A stretch of DNA of 64,000 nt from Mesocentrotus franciscanus (lineage: Eukaryota; Echinodermata; Echinoidea; Camarodonta; Strongylocentrotidae). A model generated the notes under the pieces. It saw nothing but the letters and a program-made list of their open reading frames with translations. It was not told the origin of the DNA and made no database searches. Location: assembly GCA_037976565.1 (NCBI GenBank), contig CP137671.1:27971813-28035812 (forward strand), written 5' to 3'. Position 1 is the first letter of the stretch. Each line of letters starts with the position of its first letter. Both the position numbers and the translations under genes were made by a program. This document shows positions 19,976 through 31,830 of the stretch, piece after piece.

Positions 19976-22036
19976 TTACAACCGTACTTCTTGTTCAATT
20001 CTAAGCGTATTCATATACAAATCACCACCACTTGTCGGTTCATCGGTAGGACTTGCTAGGCTTTTGTCATAGACATGATAACCTTGATCGGTGCTCAGGG
20101 CACGCGGATGCAGGTCATCCTCCTGAACCCTTGGGTTATCACAATCTGACTCCGCAGATGCCATGATCTTGGTTTTCCGGCTCAAGTCGGGCTTCGCGTA
20201 GAGTGCATCAAAGTCTGGAAGTGGTGAGCTTGTAGCCATCAAGACGTCTCTCGATGTCTTCTCTTGACCTGATGACAGACGTGACTGGTTAATGTTGTAA
20301 GATCCATGGCTATGTGCACACGAAGGTATGCCTTCGACATCATCCATTGAACAATAAGTACTATCTGGCCATGGTGTCTTGGCACTGGCCATGCTTGCTT
20401 TTTTAACACTGGGGTCGCACCCAGGATGGCCGTCAGTGTCACGTTTAAACATTTCTTCTCGTGAAGGTAGGTTTGGTAGTCCACCTAGCGGTCCAGAACA
20501 TGGCCCCGTGGCATCCTGTCTAAGACAAGTCTCTTCTTCGTCTGTTGGGCGCTGGTTAAGTGCAGCTCTCGGGGACCCGGGATCTGCACTTCGTTGGGGT
20601 GTTTGAGCTGTGAAGGTCATTGCTAGAGCTCCTGCATTATCGTCATCCGTTGCCGTCGAACCCCTCTGAGGACCATTTCCCATATCCCTTCTGACAAGAT
20701 ACTGGTCTTTTCCGGGGGTATTGTACATGCAGTAACATTTCTTAATGCAAGCACCAGAGACGCACCCGAGCCCTAATGCTGAGAGTGTAGCCACTGCTAT
20801 CAAGATAGCGACTTGTTTACCTGGATAACCTATGCTTGGTACCATCCTCGTTGCCTGAGTGCGGACACATATTTGGTCAGTCACACTTTCTGGAGAGATT
20901 CCCTTCTGGTCGTTTAACGTCAATTCAAGTCTTGTAAAATTCACCGTGATGACTTCACATTGCTCATCTTCTCCTGAATTGTTGTGGAGAAGTTTTGGGT
21001 TTGCAACACGTAGCGATAGCGTTGATATTTCGTATTTGGCGTGTTTTCTAACATCCAAACTGTTCATGTTAAGAACAGTAATCTTTGCCAGTGCTTCGTT
21101 TGCACCGCACAGGAATAAGAGGATACTATCAGCGTTTCTCGCATTGTCTCTAGTGTAATTTCGTTTAGAATCGACAGATAATTCATTGCCATCACCGTCG
21201 TATATTAGTAAGATGGGTTTTTGGGGCTTGGTAACGCAACATTCAAAGTCCACATTTTCCATATGAGTGTATTCAATAGACTGAGGTGTGACCACGGGGA
21301 AGTCACACACTTCTCTCGTTTTTCCTTTCCTGTGAGAAACAATACACTTCTTGTGTACCATGATTTCATCAAGTATCTTATCAAAACCAACGTATACGCT
21401 GAATTGATGCTTCATATTAAAGGAACCGCTGAAATTCAGTTCTGGAATCTGATGTTCATACAGGATTTTGTTGCCTACTTCAAAGTGCGCTCGATCCCCT
21501 TCGTTCATTTGCAACCATTCACAAGACATCTGTAATGTTCTGCTTTCATCGTTGAGTTGTGTTGAACATATCGGTTCTGGAGTTTCAACGGTTAAATTCA
21601 TCAGGACAGCTAGGCAGAGTGGCTGGCTACCTTGGTCAACTGTGACAACATGATGTCCTGAATCATTCTGCTCCGTGTATCCAATAAACAAATCAAAGGT
21701 AACGTTACTGACTTCCGTCAATCTGTAACGGTCAACTTCAAAATGTCCGTAACCATCGTATTCTACAGGTTGATCGTGTGGTTTTACCCACATTGATTCT
21801 CCCTTTCTCCATATCAACGTTTGATCATGAAGTAGTGGATCTTTCAAATAAAATCTTATGGAAATATTCTGTCCGCTCCAACGGTCCATCATTTTTTCTT
21901 GCACCTTGCCACACCAAAATGTTTTGTCATAAGACAAGGTGACGTGGAAAATGCTGGGCAAAATAAGAAACGACAAAATCATTCTCCTGGCGAAATACAA
22001 ATTATTTGGAGACATTTTGGAAGAGTCCACAGCCAA
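19976..22036 (-). CDS. R5: intact long-tail Ig-like receptor, 686 aa
   Basis: Single-exon type I receptor with no lesion. Residues 1-35 are the signal peptide (in-frame Mets at 1, 8 and 19). Residues 40-150 form the first unit with FWCG and NDSGHH (124-129). Residues 157-245 contain LQMSCEWLQM. Residues 263-370 contain FECCV and LFLCG. The transmembrane helix is at about 407-430, ending in a Cys-rich KKCYCMY juxtamembrane stretch that could be palmitoylated (inference). Tail motifs are TYCSM (Tyr561, fits YxxM), LYAKPDLSRKT (Tyr613, YxxP), GYHVYDKS (Tyr653/656) and LYMNT (Tyr674, YxN). The family DYDDPR site reads DCDNPR here (Cys632), so that tyrosine is lost. The ectodomain is the best match to the short-tail relic R10. 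Signalling role is inferred from motifs. Confidence 0.85.
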   Translation of the reverse strand: MAVDSSKMSPNNLYFARRMILSFLILPSIFHVTLSYDKTFWCGKVQEKMMDRWSGQNISIRFYLKDPLLHDQTLIWRKGESMWVKPHDQPVEYDGYGHFEVDRYRLTEVSNVTFDLFIGYTEQNDSGHHVVTVDQGSQPLCLAVLMNLTVETPEPICSTQLNDESRTLQMSCEWLQMNEGDRAHFEVGNKILYEHQIPELNFSGSFNMKHQFSVYVGFDKILDEIMVHKKCIVSHRKGKTREVCDFPVVTPQSIEYTHMENVDFECCVTKPQKPILLIYDGDGNELSVDSKRNYTRDNARNADSILLFLCGANEALAKITVLNMNSLDVRKHAKYEISTLSLRVANPKLLHNNSGEDEQCEVITVNFTRLELTLNDQKGISPESVTDQICVRTQATRMVPSIGYPGKQVAILIAVATLSALGLGCVSGACIKKCYCMYNTPGKDQYLVRRDMGNGPQRGSTATDDDNAGALAMTFTAQTPQRSADPGSPRAALNQRPTDEEETCLRQDATGPCSGPLGGLPNLPSREEMFKRDTDGHPGCDPSVKKASMASAKTPWPDSTYCSMDDVEGIPSCAHSHGSYNINQSRLSSGQEKTSRDVLMATSSPLPDFDALYAKPDLSRKTKIMASAESDCDNPRVQEDDLHPRALSTDQGYHVYDKSLASPTDEPTSGGDLYMNTLRIEQEVRL

Positions 22037-22920
22037 TACTGTCGATATCGCAGTCGTTATTGGAATTAAAAATTAAGCCGGGTTAATATGCCCCATAAGC
22101 ACCGCTTTACGCATATGAAGTACGTGTCGTGCAAGGCACCGCAATCACAATAATGATAGTAGAGGAGGTTCAGTACTATCTACAATATTTTTTTCAGTAG
22201 AGAGTAGCTTAGACAATTTTTGCTTCACTTACTCTCGATCAACTTCAAAACAAAAAAGAAAATGGAGACAAAGAGGTAGAAAACTATAAGTGATTGATGG
22301 AATCATGAAGAGCGGGAACTTAATTGGCGGGAACGACGCACTGTAACAAAGCCATATGAAGAAATGGGCGAATCAAATCGATAAGTGTTTTCAAGGGCGG
22401 AGCGTCGTCAGTGACACGAGTGGTTTTGTTCAATACAACCGCCTTTTAACTCTAATAAGGTGTATCTCATTTTATCATCGATCGAATGGTAGCAAGCCTA
22501 TCCGGAAATAAATTCCGGCATAGACGAGATAGATGGTTTCCTTGAATGGGTATGATATATTAGTGACGCCGCGTTCGATCTATCTTCATACAAAAAGTTT
22601 ATAGTGTCCTTATCATGAAACCGAAGGTGACGTCAAACTGTTTCTCCGTATCTATCTCAGTGAAGCTTAGTACCACATCCATGTGGTTTCACGATCATTG
22701 CTCTAGAATCTTATCCAGAAACATACATAAATCATGCCAGAATAGTTATCCTCCTAACAATTTAAACGTTATTCCTTTCCTCATTATCATAATGCATTCT
22801 GTTTTCCAAACAGTTTTGTTGCATTTCATCTCATGTAGATGCATCTCTGATTTCTGTTGCAAACATACGTCATTTGTTGGTATTTAGTCATTAGAGGGAC
22901 TCATTTATTAATATATATTA
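22037..22920 (-). promoter_or_regulatory. 5' flank of R5, shared with R1
   Basis: From about 22080 to 22590 this matches 3180-3620 upstream of R1, including GGCGGGAACGACGCACTGTAA, the GC box at 22395-22404 and GTGACGCCGCGTTCGATCTA. From 22615 to 22920 it matches 4370-4660. A ~600-bp piece present upstream of R1 between these blocks is missing here. Shared flanks show that duplication units extend well beyond the coding exons; regulatory function is inferred. Confidence 0.45.
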
Positions 22921-23950
22921 CATAGTTCAATATGCTTGAAGCAAACTTTGATCACAAACACACAATACTTACAAATGCATAACGATCATCTTTATCATCC
23001 CTATTCCAGTATTGATGGGGGTGAGATGTATGTTTTGATAGAATGATTTACAGGATTTCAATTGTTCTACAGGCCTGGAACCAGTGAAACGGTTCGCATT
23101 ATCATAACTCTATTCATATTGTATTTATAGATTCCCACTTCCCCTTCCGTACATTTAATTCGTGATAGTAATCACGTCTGTCCAATCGTTAATGTTTATG
23201 ACATTCATTTTTATTTGATACTGTATCTGTAGTCTGTGCCACACGCCCACACTTCGAAGACTTTTCATGCATATTCATATTCGTACAAGTAGGTGTGGCT
23301 TAGTCTCCTTAAAGCGTAAATTTAGTTTGAAGGACAAAACTAGTTCCACTCAGCTGTTTTAAATTTGATAGAGCGCTTTTGTAGATGATCCTTTTTCAGA
23401 AAAAATTACTGAAACTGAATAACAAGCGAATTTATCATGTCCAAGGCCATTTCAACAACGCTTATAATTTGTATTGTCTAACAAGTCTTTTGATTATTGA
23501 AATATACTTCCTCAACCGATAAAACAATTAATTTATATATCACTACATTTATTGACTCTTATATAATTTTTGAACGGTAAAATCTGTTTCTATTTCAAAA
23601 TAGATTAATTTTACGCATTTGATATAAACAAATATACGACTCTATCTTCTTTGCTATCAAGTGAAGCCAAATATCAATGTATCGTTGCATAATTTTTCAG
23701 GTTTCGCATGCTTTATTTTCAAGGTAGACATTATTTACAGTGATCTAACATGATTCGACATGTATACTGTGGTTAAATTATGTAATATAAAAGTCGTGAA
23801 TTATGACAGTGCAATACAGAAAATATGAACATGCAGTATAAGCCACAATCGATGTTATCAAACTAAATAACAATGTTCATTCATTTAGTAATCTTAGCTA
23901 CTGAGATTTAGCCATCTCTTGAAACTGCTTGATTCAAAGACTAAGACTAA
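22921..23950. other. AT-rich spacer, no gene seen
   Basis: No conserved reading frame, RNA gene or element end was recognised. Confidence 0.45.
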
Positions 23951-24015
23951 AAGTGGCCGAGCTCATAATCAGGTGGTTGGAGTTAAACTTTTAAAAATAA
24001 TAATATTAATAATGA

Positions 24016-24019
24016 AAAA

Positions 24020-24054
<35 letters not shown>

Positions 24055-24515
24055 TACTATTACTACTACCTTGCCCAACGATCTAAGAATTATAAATGTT
24101 ATTAAATCTTACAGTACTGAGATCAGTAAAATTAAAGATATTGGCTCACTTCTTTCATCTCGTGGATACTAAATGTTTTTTAGGTTCTGTTTATATCTCT
24201 TTTGTCACTATGATTCGATTTTGTACTTAAATTTTTGTAAATATGTTCATGTATTATAACTGTTGTGAATTGTATTTAATCACGGCCTCGCTGAAAAACA
24301 TCATTTGCTGAATGCGGGCACAATTATTGTATTTGTTTTTAACCGTGAATAAATAAAATATACCATACCATACTTCTACTACTACTACTACTTCTACTAC
24401 AAATACTATAATAATAACTACAGCTACTACTACCACTACGAGTACTATTACTCCTACTCCTACTACTAATCTTACTACTAATACGACTACTACTACTACT
24501 CCTACCAAGGAGTTT
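24016..24515. repeat. Two (TAC)n tracts flanking a retroelement-like tail
   Basis: The tracts are at about 24016-24068 and 24372-24502 (the latter imperfect CTA/TAC). Between them lies unique sequence ending in GAATAAATAAAAT followed by (ACCAT)n, which looks like the 3' end of a plus-oriented retroelement. The low-complexity reading frames here (poly-Val on minus) are artefacts. Confidence 0.6.
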
Positions 24516-25339
24516 TAAGAGCTGGAGTCCCAACTGGCAACAAATTATCTTAAGCAGGTACCGTTTTCTAAGGTTGCACAATATAATCTACATGTGTGCT
24601 GTAGCCTTTGATTCTCGAGGTTCGATGCTGCCAACATCATTGGAAAGCTTGAGTAGTGATTTTTTTCACAAAGAAATATCGTTATAACAATTCACTTTTT
24701 ATTTAAACTAACAAGGGGAAAATCAAACAGATGATAACATATGAATACAAAAGCCTAATTGTGTCAAGAAATTTGCTTACATTGTATAAAAGCAGTTTTA
24801 ATTTGTGAAAAATAGTAAAATTTTACAATCCTAAAACCTGCAATTTGACACTTTTCCGATTACTTCCTGCACACGAACATAAAAAGTGAATTTGTTCAAG
24901 TACAGTTCTTTTTGATGTTATATGTCAGATTAGAACCCGCACATGCTCAGTCGAGTAATTTTTATTAATATTTCAGGAAATGATGCTTCATTTCTTTTCG
25001 CTTGCCTCCTGTAAAGGTAAGCACTGTGTACTGCTCGTATTATCAGACGAGTGGTAGCGAGAAGTAATTATCATTACAAAATGCATATTTTCCTTTGAAA
25101 GTGGCCCGTTAGTTTGCAGCTAGGCAGAAATATTTTGTCTACGTATCTGCAAGGAAGATCCAATTAAGCACATGCCTGACATATTTTCTCCTGGCGGCAT
25201 CGAAGATGGTACAAAGGGAATGAGCTATATATGACTCCAGCTCTTAAAACTCCTCGCTACTACTACGCTCATGAAAGGATACGCATTTTTGTTATAGATA
25301 TGACATATATTGTGTATCCTATCCTATTGAACTGTGAAT
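24516..25339. other. Spacer 3' of R6, no gene seen
   Basis: No gene recognised. GAGTTTTAAGAGCTGGAGTC at 24509-24528 and its near-inverse GACTCCAGCTCTTAAAACTC at 25232-25251 bound the interval, so it may lie between inverted-repeat ends (see findings). Confidence 0.5.
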
Positions 25340-27545
25340 TTATTCAAATCCTTGAACCCATGAATTCATGTACAGTTCGGCACCACACGTTGATTCGGTT
25401 TTACGGTCTACATCATCATTGCCACACAAGTGGCCTGTGTGGTCATCAGTTGGTACAGGTGAGTAGAAGTGATCAAGGGGAGAGATATTGGTTTCGCGAA
25501 GGTCTCCTGTCGGATCACTTCGACCCTTACCACAGAGATGATCTGGTACACGATGTGGATATTGTGAAATTCGCGGGATGGATCGGGACAATTTTCCCAC
25601 TTTCTTGGTTTTCCGGGCCATGTCTGGCTGGGCATACGTGGCTTCCAACTCTGCTGCAGGTCGTATCGTGCTTCTTATTACAACATCCCTACTGGAGCTA
25701 TGTGCTTTGTCGGTTAGGGAAGGTGGGGTGTCGATCTTGTCAACATCGAGACGAACTTCATCGTGGTCTTCAGATGATTGAAGTGGACATAGAAAGGTCG
25801 AAGGCATCAAATATTGGTTTGTTTTCTTGGTGAAGCTAGTAGCGCCTTTGACGTCAGCCACTGAGGAATACGTGCTGTCTATATCTGGTGTCATCGAAAC
25901 AGGGTGGTCGACAACTCGCTTTCCATCGCTTTTGTCTTTGCACTCATCTCCTTTACCCTCTCCTTGAACAAAGCCATCGACGATAGGAATGTTGCAAGTA
26001 GAAATGCTATTTGCTGGACTGGACTCTTCCATGTCAGAATGTACCCGGAGGGTTCGAGGGTTAGCACGATCTTCGTGACTGGACTGCTTCGCCTCTCGAT
26101 CTGAAATATTGGTGTCTATTGTTGGCAAGTGCTGATTAGAGACAAACCCATGGACACTGGTGTCGATGCTAGGTCGAGGCGGGAGCCGTGAGAAGGTTGT
26201 CATTTCATTAGATCTTGAATCAACGTTGTCTTCCTCTGCAGCTAAACTCGTTGGAGCATCAGTTGAACTATTCTCTCTCACGCAATATTTATCTTTCCGT
26301 AGAAAGTTATAGTAGCATAGTACGGATAAGTTGATAGCAATGCTGAAAACTAAACACATTGTTACGACTGCTACTGATATCAGCATGACATGATCTGTGA
26401 TCTTGCTTTGAGGTGCCGGCTGTATCGATTGGCTAGAGACACTTGTTGAGAGGATACCATTCCTTTCAGTTGGCCCATCTGTAGTTGCCCGTGGATCAAT
26501 TGTTATATTCACGCTGAAGGTTTCACATCGTAGTACGTCAGTCGAATTGATAGGTTGTTTGCTCCTGCTGGAGGATTTAGCTAAAGTTAAACTGTGGCAA
26601 CCTTCGTACTCTGTTAAGTTTAAAATATCAATGCTGTAAATCTTAGACGAGGACTCATTCGAGAATCATTTTTCCAAGACATAGGAATAAAATGTAATTG
26701 CTCATATTATCGAAACTAGACGGCAGTACCTCGCTACTAGCATTGTTCCACCATGTAACTGAAGTGTTCTCATTCGTTACGCAACAACTAAGCTGTGTTT
26801 CCACACTTTGATTGTACTCTACTAGATGGAGTTGTGGTGTGGGAAAATTACATCTTTTTCTTTCATTGCTTCTTCCATGAACAACAACACAAACATAGTC
26901 AACATCTACCATAGCTTTAATATCAATATAAACACTGAATTCGTGGGTCAGGTTAAAATTGCTATATAGCATACGATCTGGACCCCGATCTTCAAATAGC
27001 AACTGATTTCCGGCTAAGAACTCTGCATGTTCGTTGTTACTGACCTGTGTCCACTGACAAGACAGTTGAACCTTCCCTTTCTTTCTGTCCAGACGCGTGA
27101 TGCAGGTGCTATTACTGCTTTCAACAACGGTCAAATAAAGTATCAGTGGTGTACAACTGCTTTCAGTTCCCTCATAAAGAACGATGAAATGTTGTCCAGA
27201 ATCTTCATCTTGGGCAGGTCTAATCAGTACTTCAAACGTGTAGTTTTGGAGCGATTCAATCAACTTATAACGTGTACTGATAGACGACTCGTTACTTGTA
27301 CATTGCAGAGAACTGTTGCACTTCATATTCCATGCTGTATGCGGTGCCACCCACATAAGTGTTTGGTTTTGTAGTAAGGGTCCTTTCAGCTGAAATCCGA
27401 CAGATACACATTGACCACTCACTACCTCGACTGATTCAAATTTGTATCCACACGTACTATTTTCAGACGATGGACAGACAAACGTGTTTAAAATAAAAGA
27501 AAGTAACAGTACCTTCAATTTGAGGAAACTTTGCCTACTCCACAT
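25340..27545 (-). pseudogene. R6: long-tail Ig-like receptor with a single frameshift
   Basis: The ATG at 27545 gives the signal peptide LKLKVLLLSFILNTFVC. The ectodomain has QTLMWV, EDSGQHFIVL, VQLSCQWTQV, AGNQLLFED and a third unit LSCCVTN...VTWWNN, then FLCLGK. The frame shifts near 26660-26675, beside an A5 run. The continuing frame encodes NESSSKIYSIDILNL, the transmembrane helix (ISVAVVTMCLVFSIAINLSVL) and a ~290-residue tail. Tail motifs are STYSSV (fits ITIM S-x-Y-x-x-V), TYAQPDMARKTKK (YxxP), a divergent region replacing DYDDPR, HFYSPV, and ELYMNS near the end (YxN). With one small indel only, this could be a functional gene with an assembly error. The long plus-strand frame at 25231-25833 is its antisense shadow. 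Confidence 0.75.
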
Positions 27546-29130
27546 CTTGGTCTTTCACCTATAACTTTCGCCTGAACAAATGTCTGGTCACAATCGATTC
27601 ACCGTCAAATGTCTAAGGATGGAGAGTTTTACATGCAAGCTCTGTTAAACTGTAGAGAAATAGATGACCAGTAAATGGAATATTAAAGCTTGTAAAGGTT
27701 AACACGGTAGGGACGTTTTATTGTAAACGAAAACACTGTAAACTGGAATAATAATAATTATAACAGATGAGCCCGATATTGATGCCAACAAAAGTGGAAT
27801 GCAAAAAATGGCGTATGGTGGAAATCGCCTCGTTCTGTGCTATGGATCCGCCCATTTCTTTTTTAATATCATAAGCACTTATCAATTTTCAAACTAGGCG
27901 GAGTTTGCTTCACAATGGCACACGAAACATATCTTACCATGAAACCGAAAGGTTTATATCACATTTATCGTATTGTTCTGTCACCGATGTAGGAATTATA
28001 CTTATTATACCACAACCTTCTTATCTTAAAAATGATTAATTGATGTAAATAAGAGATTCTCCGTTGGCATTAATTGTTCATCTTCATGATGAAGCATTGA
28101 ATCATTATAATGTTCTTGAAACATCTATCAATTCTACTTCCCATTTGGTATGATTGAAGACCAAGTGAAGTCCTCACATGATATCTGAATATTAATATGA
28201 TGAATATGATGATTATGCTTACACTGAATGAATCTCTGTGATTGTTATTTGTTACATATTCTTTCTTTATTGATGTTGTTTGGTATTACGCCTCAAAAGA
28301 AATTAAGTATCATGTATCATCAGAATAGCCAAATGCTATCACATTTCTCGCAATAAAAGCTATCCCATTCCTCCCATATACAACTCTTTCCAAACAAACT
28401 CAGTTCATTGTCTGAGAAGGGAGTGACCAAACGGTTTCTACGACATTTTGAATAGTATTATTTTAACCAAGATAACAAATTCAATATAATTATAAAGGAC
28501 ATTTTAATTCGGTTACTAACTAGTACCACCTATAAGAACCGAAATACTTCTCTTTGTGCATTATTTATATATTGTATCTTGATATCTTATTTTATCATTT
28601 TTCTAATTAGTACTTTAATATCAACCACTACCATTAATTATAATAGTTATTCGAAATTTGTTAAAGTAACCCTGAAAAAATCAAATGGCAAGAAAGGTCT
28701 GTTTTCATACGTGCAAGTCAAAAACTAAATAAAACTAACAAATGTATTGTGATCACAAGACATTTACTTTTAATAATGAAACAGAAAATCCCAAGGTAAG
28801 AGTCTTTAAACGATCACTAATGGTCATAAAGTTTTCTATGAGTATAGAAAGTAATAAATCACTTTATGTTTTATGGTATAGATCCGTCGAGCGTCAGTGC
28901 AGTTTTCCAAGTGATCGAACAATTTGTTATGTACAATACCACCAGGAAATGAGCATTTGAATGAGTCAGTGAGAAAGACGATGGGTCCTCGATGTCACGA
29001 ATATAATGTTTAAGACTGTTTGTGTGATCCCACACTTTTTTCGTTTACACTGTATGCGTACTGGAAGGGTCGTAGATGCTATTTTTTGTCTCCAGATTTC
29101 TGATAATGCATACATCATGAATCAGGCATG
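27546..29130. other. R6 5' flank and spacer, no gene seen
   Basis: Possible promoter sites for R6 are GGCGGAG at 27897-27903 and GGATCCGCCC at 27845-27854, 300-360 bp upstream of the ATG. GAAATGGGCG and GATAAGTG on the minus strand echo words in the R1/R5 flanks. Otherwise no gene or element was recognised. Confidence 0.4.
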
Positions 29131-29134
29131 ATCT

Positions 29135-29215
29135 GTAATTTGTATTTATTTATTTATTCATTTATTTACATGCATTTATCAAAATTTCCAAGGTTACACA
29201 AAATTACGGCACGGC
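29135..29215. repeat. Partial copy of the 31320-31830 repeat unit
   Basis: TATTTATTTATTCATTTATT, then CCAAGGTTACACAAAATTACGGCAC, matches 31600-31690. It is probably one displaced unit or the end of the same repeat family. Confidence 0.55.
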
Positions 29216-29217
29216 AA

Positions 29218-29400
29218 ATCATTTTATTTTATTTATTTTATTTCAGCACGGGGGCCTACCTCAGCCCGAGGACTGTTCATCCGTAGGGCCGTGCATACAT
29301 ATCAAGAAAGAGCATTCATCATTAAGATTATATACACAAAATAATAATAATGGATACAATATTTAAAAGAAAATAAATAAATGTAATAAGGGGGAAAACA
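29218..29400 (-). mobile_element. LINE 3'-end fragment with terminal hairpin, minus orientation
   Basis: Read on the minus strand, GCACGGCCCTAC (29294-29283) pairs with GTAGGCCCCCGTGC (29259-29246) to form a stem-loop, followed by an A-rich (AAATA)n tail to about 29218. A 3'-terminal stem-loop plus simple repeat is the recognition structure known for several LINE families. No reverse transcriptase is attached, so it would be a heavily 5'-truncated copy or a SINE using that tail. Confidence 0.45.
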
Positions 29401-29530
29401 TGATATACTTCACTCATTAATATCTCTTTCATTCCATGTACATATTTAGGTTACGTTTAAAAATCACTTAATTACGATGATGCACCTTTGAGCTCTGACG
29501 AGATTGAGTTCCAACATTTAGGGCCATATT

Positions 29531-30048
29531 AAAGGTACTATGTCCCATTTGCAGGCCAACAAAATTAAAAAGTTAAATTCCAACGGCATTTGAAAGATAA
29601 TACTAATTTAGAACTTCCATAAAAAGTGAAGCTTGAAAATGTCTTTAAGTGGGAAAACAACGACTATTAGTTGTCGAATCGACTTAAGAGCTATAGAGCC
29701 AGTAAGTAATAGTCTGATTTTCAAACCATTGTACCGAATGGTCGTACGTTTTATGCTGCGCAAGATTCAATCAGTTTAATTTTGGCCATTACAAGAAGTG
29801 GGTTATTGATGTAGACAAATGCTCATGTACCCTTTACAGCTCATTTTATGTATGTTATTACCAAAGAAGAAAAAAGCCAGTCAGTCACTCAATAGTGTCT
29901 GACAGTGAAGTCTAGCAAGTAAAGGGGTTTCCTTGCATAATTTGAATATTGGGACACTGCTAATGTTTAAATTTCACAGATAGGACATACATGACATATT
30001 CATAATTCCTGCAAAGTTCTACAGAATTTGATGTTGGCTGCAAAATGG
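29531..30048. mobile_element. TIR-type nonautonomous element, copy 1
   Basis: Near-identical to 41071-41590 over about 520 bp, both in direct orientation, from TAAAGGTACTNTGTCCCATTT to GATGTTGGCTGCAAA(A)TGGA. The ends are an imperfect inverted pair: CCATTTGCAGGCC-AACA versus CCATTTTGCAG-CCAACA from the far end. No coding capacity. Confidence 0.65.
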
Positions 30049-30806
30049 ACATCTATCTATCTCAGTATCTTCTCCCGGTTCGGAGGTTGATTGCAACATC
30101 TCTCCATTTCACTCTATCTTCTGCCATTCTGGTGCACTCTTGCAGTTTTAGTCCACTCCAGTTCTTGACATTCTCTTCCCAGTTGATTCTGGGTCTCCCT
30201 TTCGGTCTAGTTCCTTCCACTCTTCCCTCCAACACATCCTTTAAGAGGCTTTGGTGCATTTTGATATGACCAAAGTATTTGACTTTTCTCTCCTTAACTA
30301 ATCCTACCAGTGCATTTTGTTTACGCCCTGCCATGTGCAATAACTCTTTGTTGGTTTTCATTCGTTTCCAGGATATTTTCATCATTCTTCTGTAAATCCA
30401 CATTTCAAAACATGTTATTCTATTTTCCATGGCCTTGCTTATTGTCCATGTTTCTGCTCCATACAATAGGACAGACCATACATAACAGTTTACTAGTCTT
30501 AACCTAAGCGCAAATTACACCTTGTCCATCGAGTTTCAAACAGATTCTAGGCTTATTCTCTGTTCTACTAAATATCATAGACTTAGTTTTCTTGACATTC
30601 ATTCGTAGACCAAACTCTTCACTTTTGACTTTTACAATATCCAATAGATGTTGTAAATCTGCTTCATTCTCTGCGCAAAGTACAGTGTCATCAGCATAGC
30701 GTAAATTATTAATATTTACACCCCCAATACTAACACCTTTCATATCTGAAATTTCCCTGAATACTAACTCTGTGCATAGTATCTTTATATGAACTCTTTT
30801 TCTCAA
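30049..30806 (-). mobile_element. 5'-truncated, frameshifted LINE reverse-transcriptase fragment
   Basis: Two adjacent minus-strand frames (30806-30504 and 30466-30062) form the C-terminal half of a non-LTR reverse transcriptase. They contain LRYADDTVL, the palm catalytic YADD box, and MNVKKTKSM. After a frameshift come YGAETWT, RRMMKISWKRMKTN, KVKYFGHI and RPKGRPRINW, the usual distal domain of RTE/CR1-like elements. An (AGAT)n-type tail lies at 30049-30061, exactly abutting the TIR element at its left. No endonuclease part is present. Confidence 0.8.
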
Positions 30807-30829
30807 AACATGTTTCTAATTTCGGTAAT

Positions 30830-31320
30830 GCAAAGTTGTATGTTCAATTTGTTATGTTATAGTTCGACCGCTTACATTCAAATATAATCACACGTAATTT
30901 GGGCAACTACGATTCGCGATCTTGTACATCATATAAAGAGTATGTTTGTTTCTTTTTATGCCTTCTGTAAGTCAATTGTTACCATACCAATAATGTCATC
31001 TTTATCCATAGAATCGAAGCAACCTTCTGTAACAGTCAATAATACTATTTAATGATAAATAGCTATATAAATGATTGAAAATAAGCTTCTCGCGTATTTG
31101 TGCTAATACAGACAGTATTTAGATGGCCTAAAATTTCCCATTTTGAATCTCTTACAACTTTTGAACACAAGTATTTTCCCTGTTTGTATCATAAGATTCG
31201 AAATATTCGTCAAGGGTTTCGAAAATACGTTAGCTATTGGTATTAACAGAAGTAAAGGAATATTGTCACTTCCTGATGTTTTCACAGGGGGAACATTTTG
31301 GAGTATAAAGTTTCGATTAA
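30830..31320. other. AT-rich spacer, no gene seen
   Basis: No gene or element recognised; short frames on both strands lack support. Confidence 0.4.
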
Positions 31321-31830
31321 ATGAAGCCAATCAATTACAAAAGCTAGTCATTGCTTGCGCCGTTCACTAGGCCTATACAGTAGTATATTATTTTTATTTA
31401 TTTATTCATGAATTATGTATTTATTAATGTATTTATTCATTTATCTATTTATTCATATGCATTATTAAAATGTAAAGGGTAACATCGAATTACGACAATG
31501 AAGTATATACATGTACATTTTGTAAATGAAGCCAATACATTACGACAGCTAGTCAATTCTTGCCCCGTTCACTAGGCCTACAAAATATAATACTTATTTA
31601 TTTACTTATTTATATAATTATTCATCTATTTATTTAAAAGTATTATCAAAATGGCCAAGGTTACATAAAATTACGGCACAGCAATTAAATATATACATTC
31701 GGTATATGAAGCCAATAAATTACACAAGCTAGTCATTGCTTGCCCCTTTCAGTTGGCGTACACAATATTATATTATTTTCATTCATTTATTTATTTATTT
31801 AATTGTGAATTTACATTTTAAAGAGTAGCA
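31320..31830. repeat. Three-unit tandem repeat, period about 180-205 bp
   Basis: Units carry ATGAAGCCAAT(C/A)(A/C)ATTAC near 31320, 31527 and 31707. Each is followed by GCTAGTCA(T/A)T(G/T)CTTGC, then TTCACTAGGCCTAC or a variant, then a (TTTA)n stretch and TTA(A)AAT...GTAA/CAAGGTTACA. A fourth partial unit lies at 29135-29215. No coding potential. Confidence 0.7.

Noticed and set aside
24254..24581. Val- or Ser-rich minus-strand proteins
   Set aside because: Translations of a (TAC)n microsatellite in different frames.
25231..25833. 200-residue plus-strand open frame
   Set aside because: It lies wholly antisense to the R6 tail and has no features of its own; the minus strand carries the family motifs.
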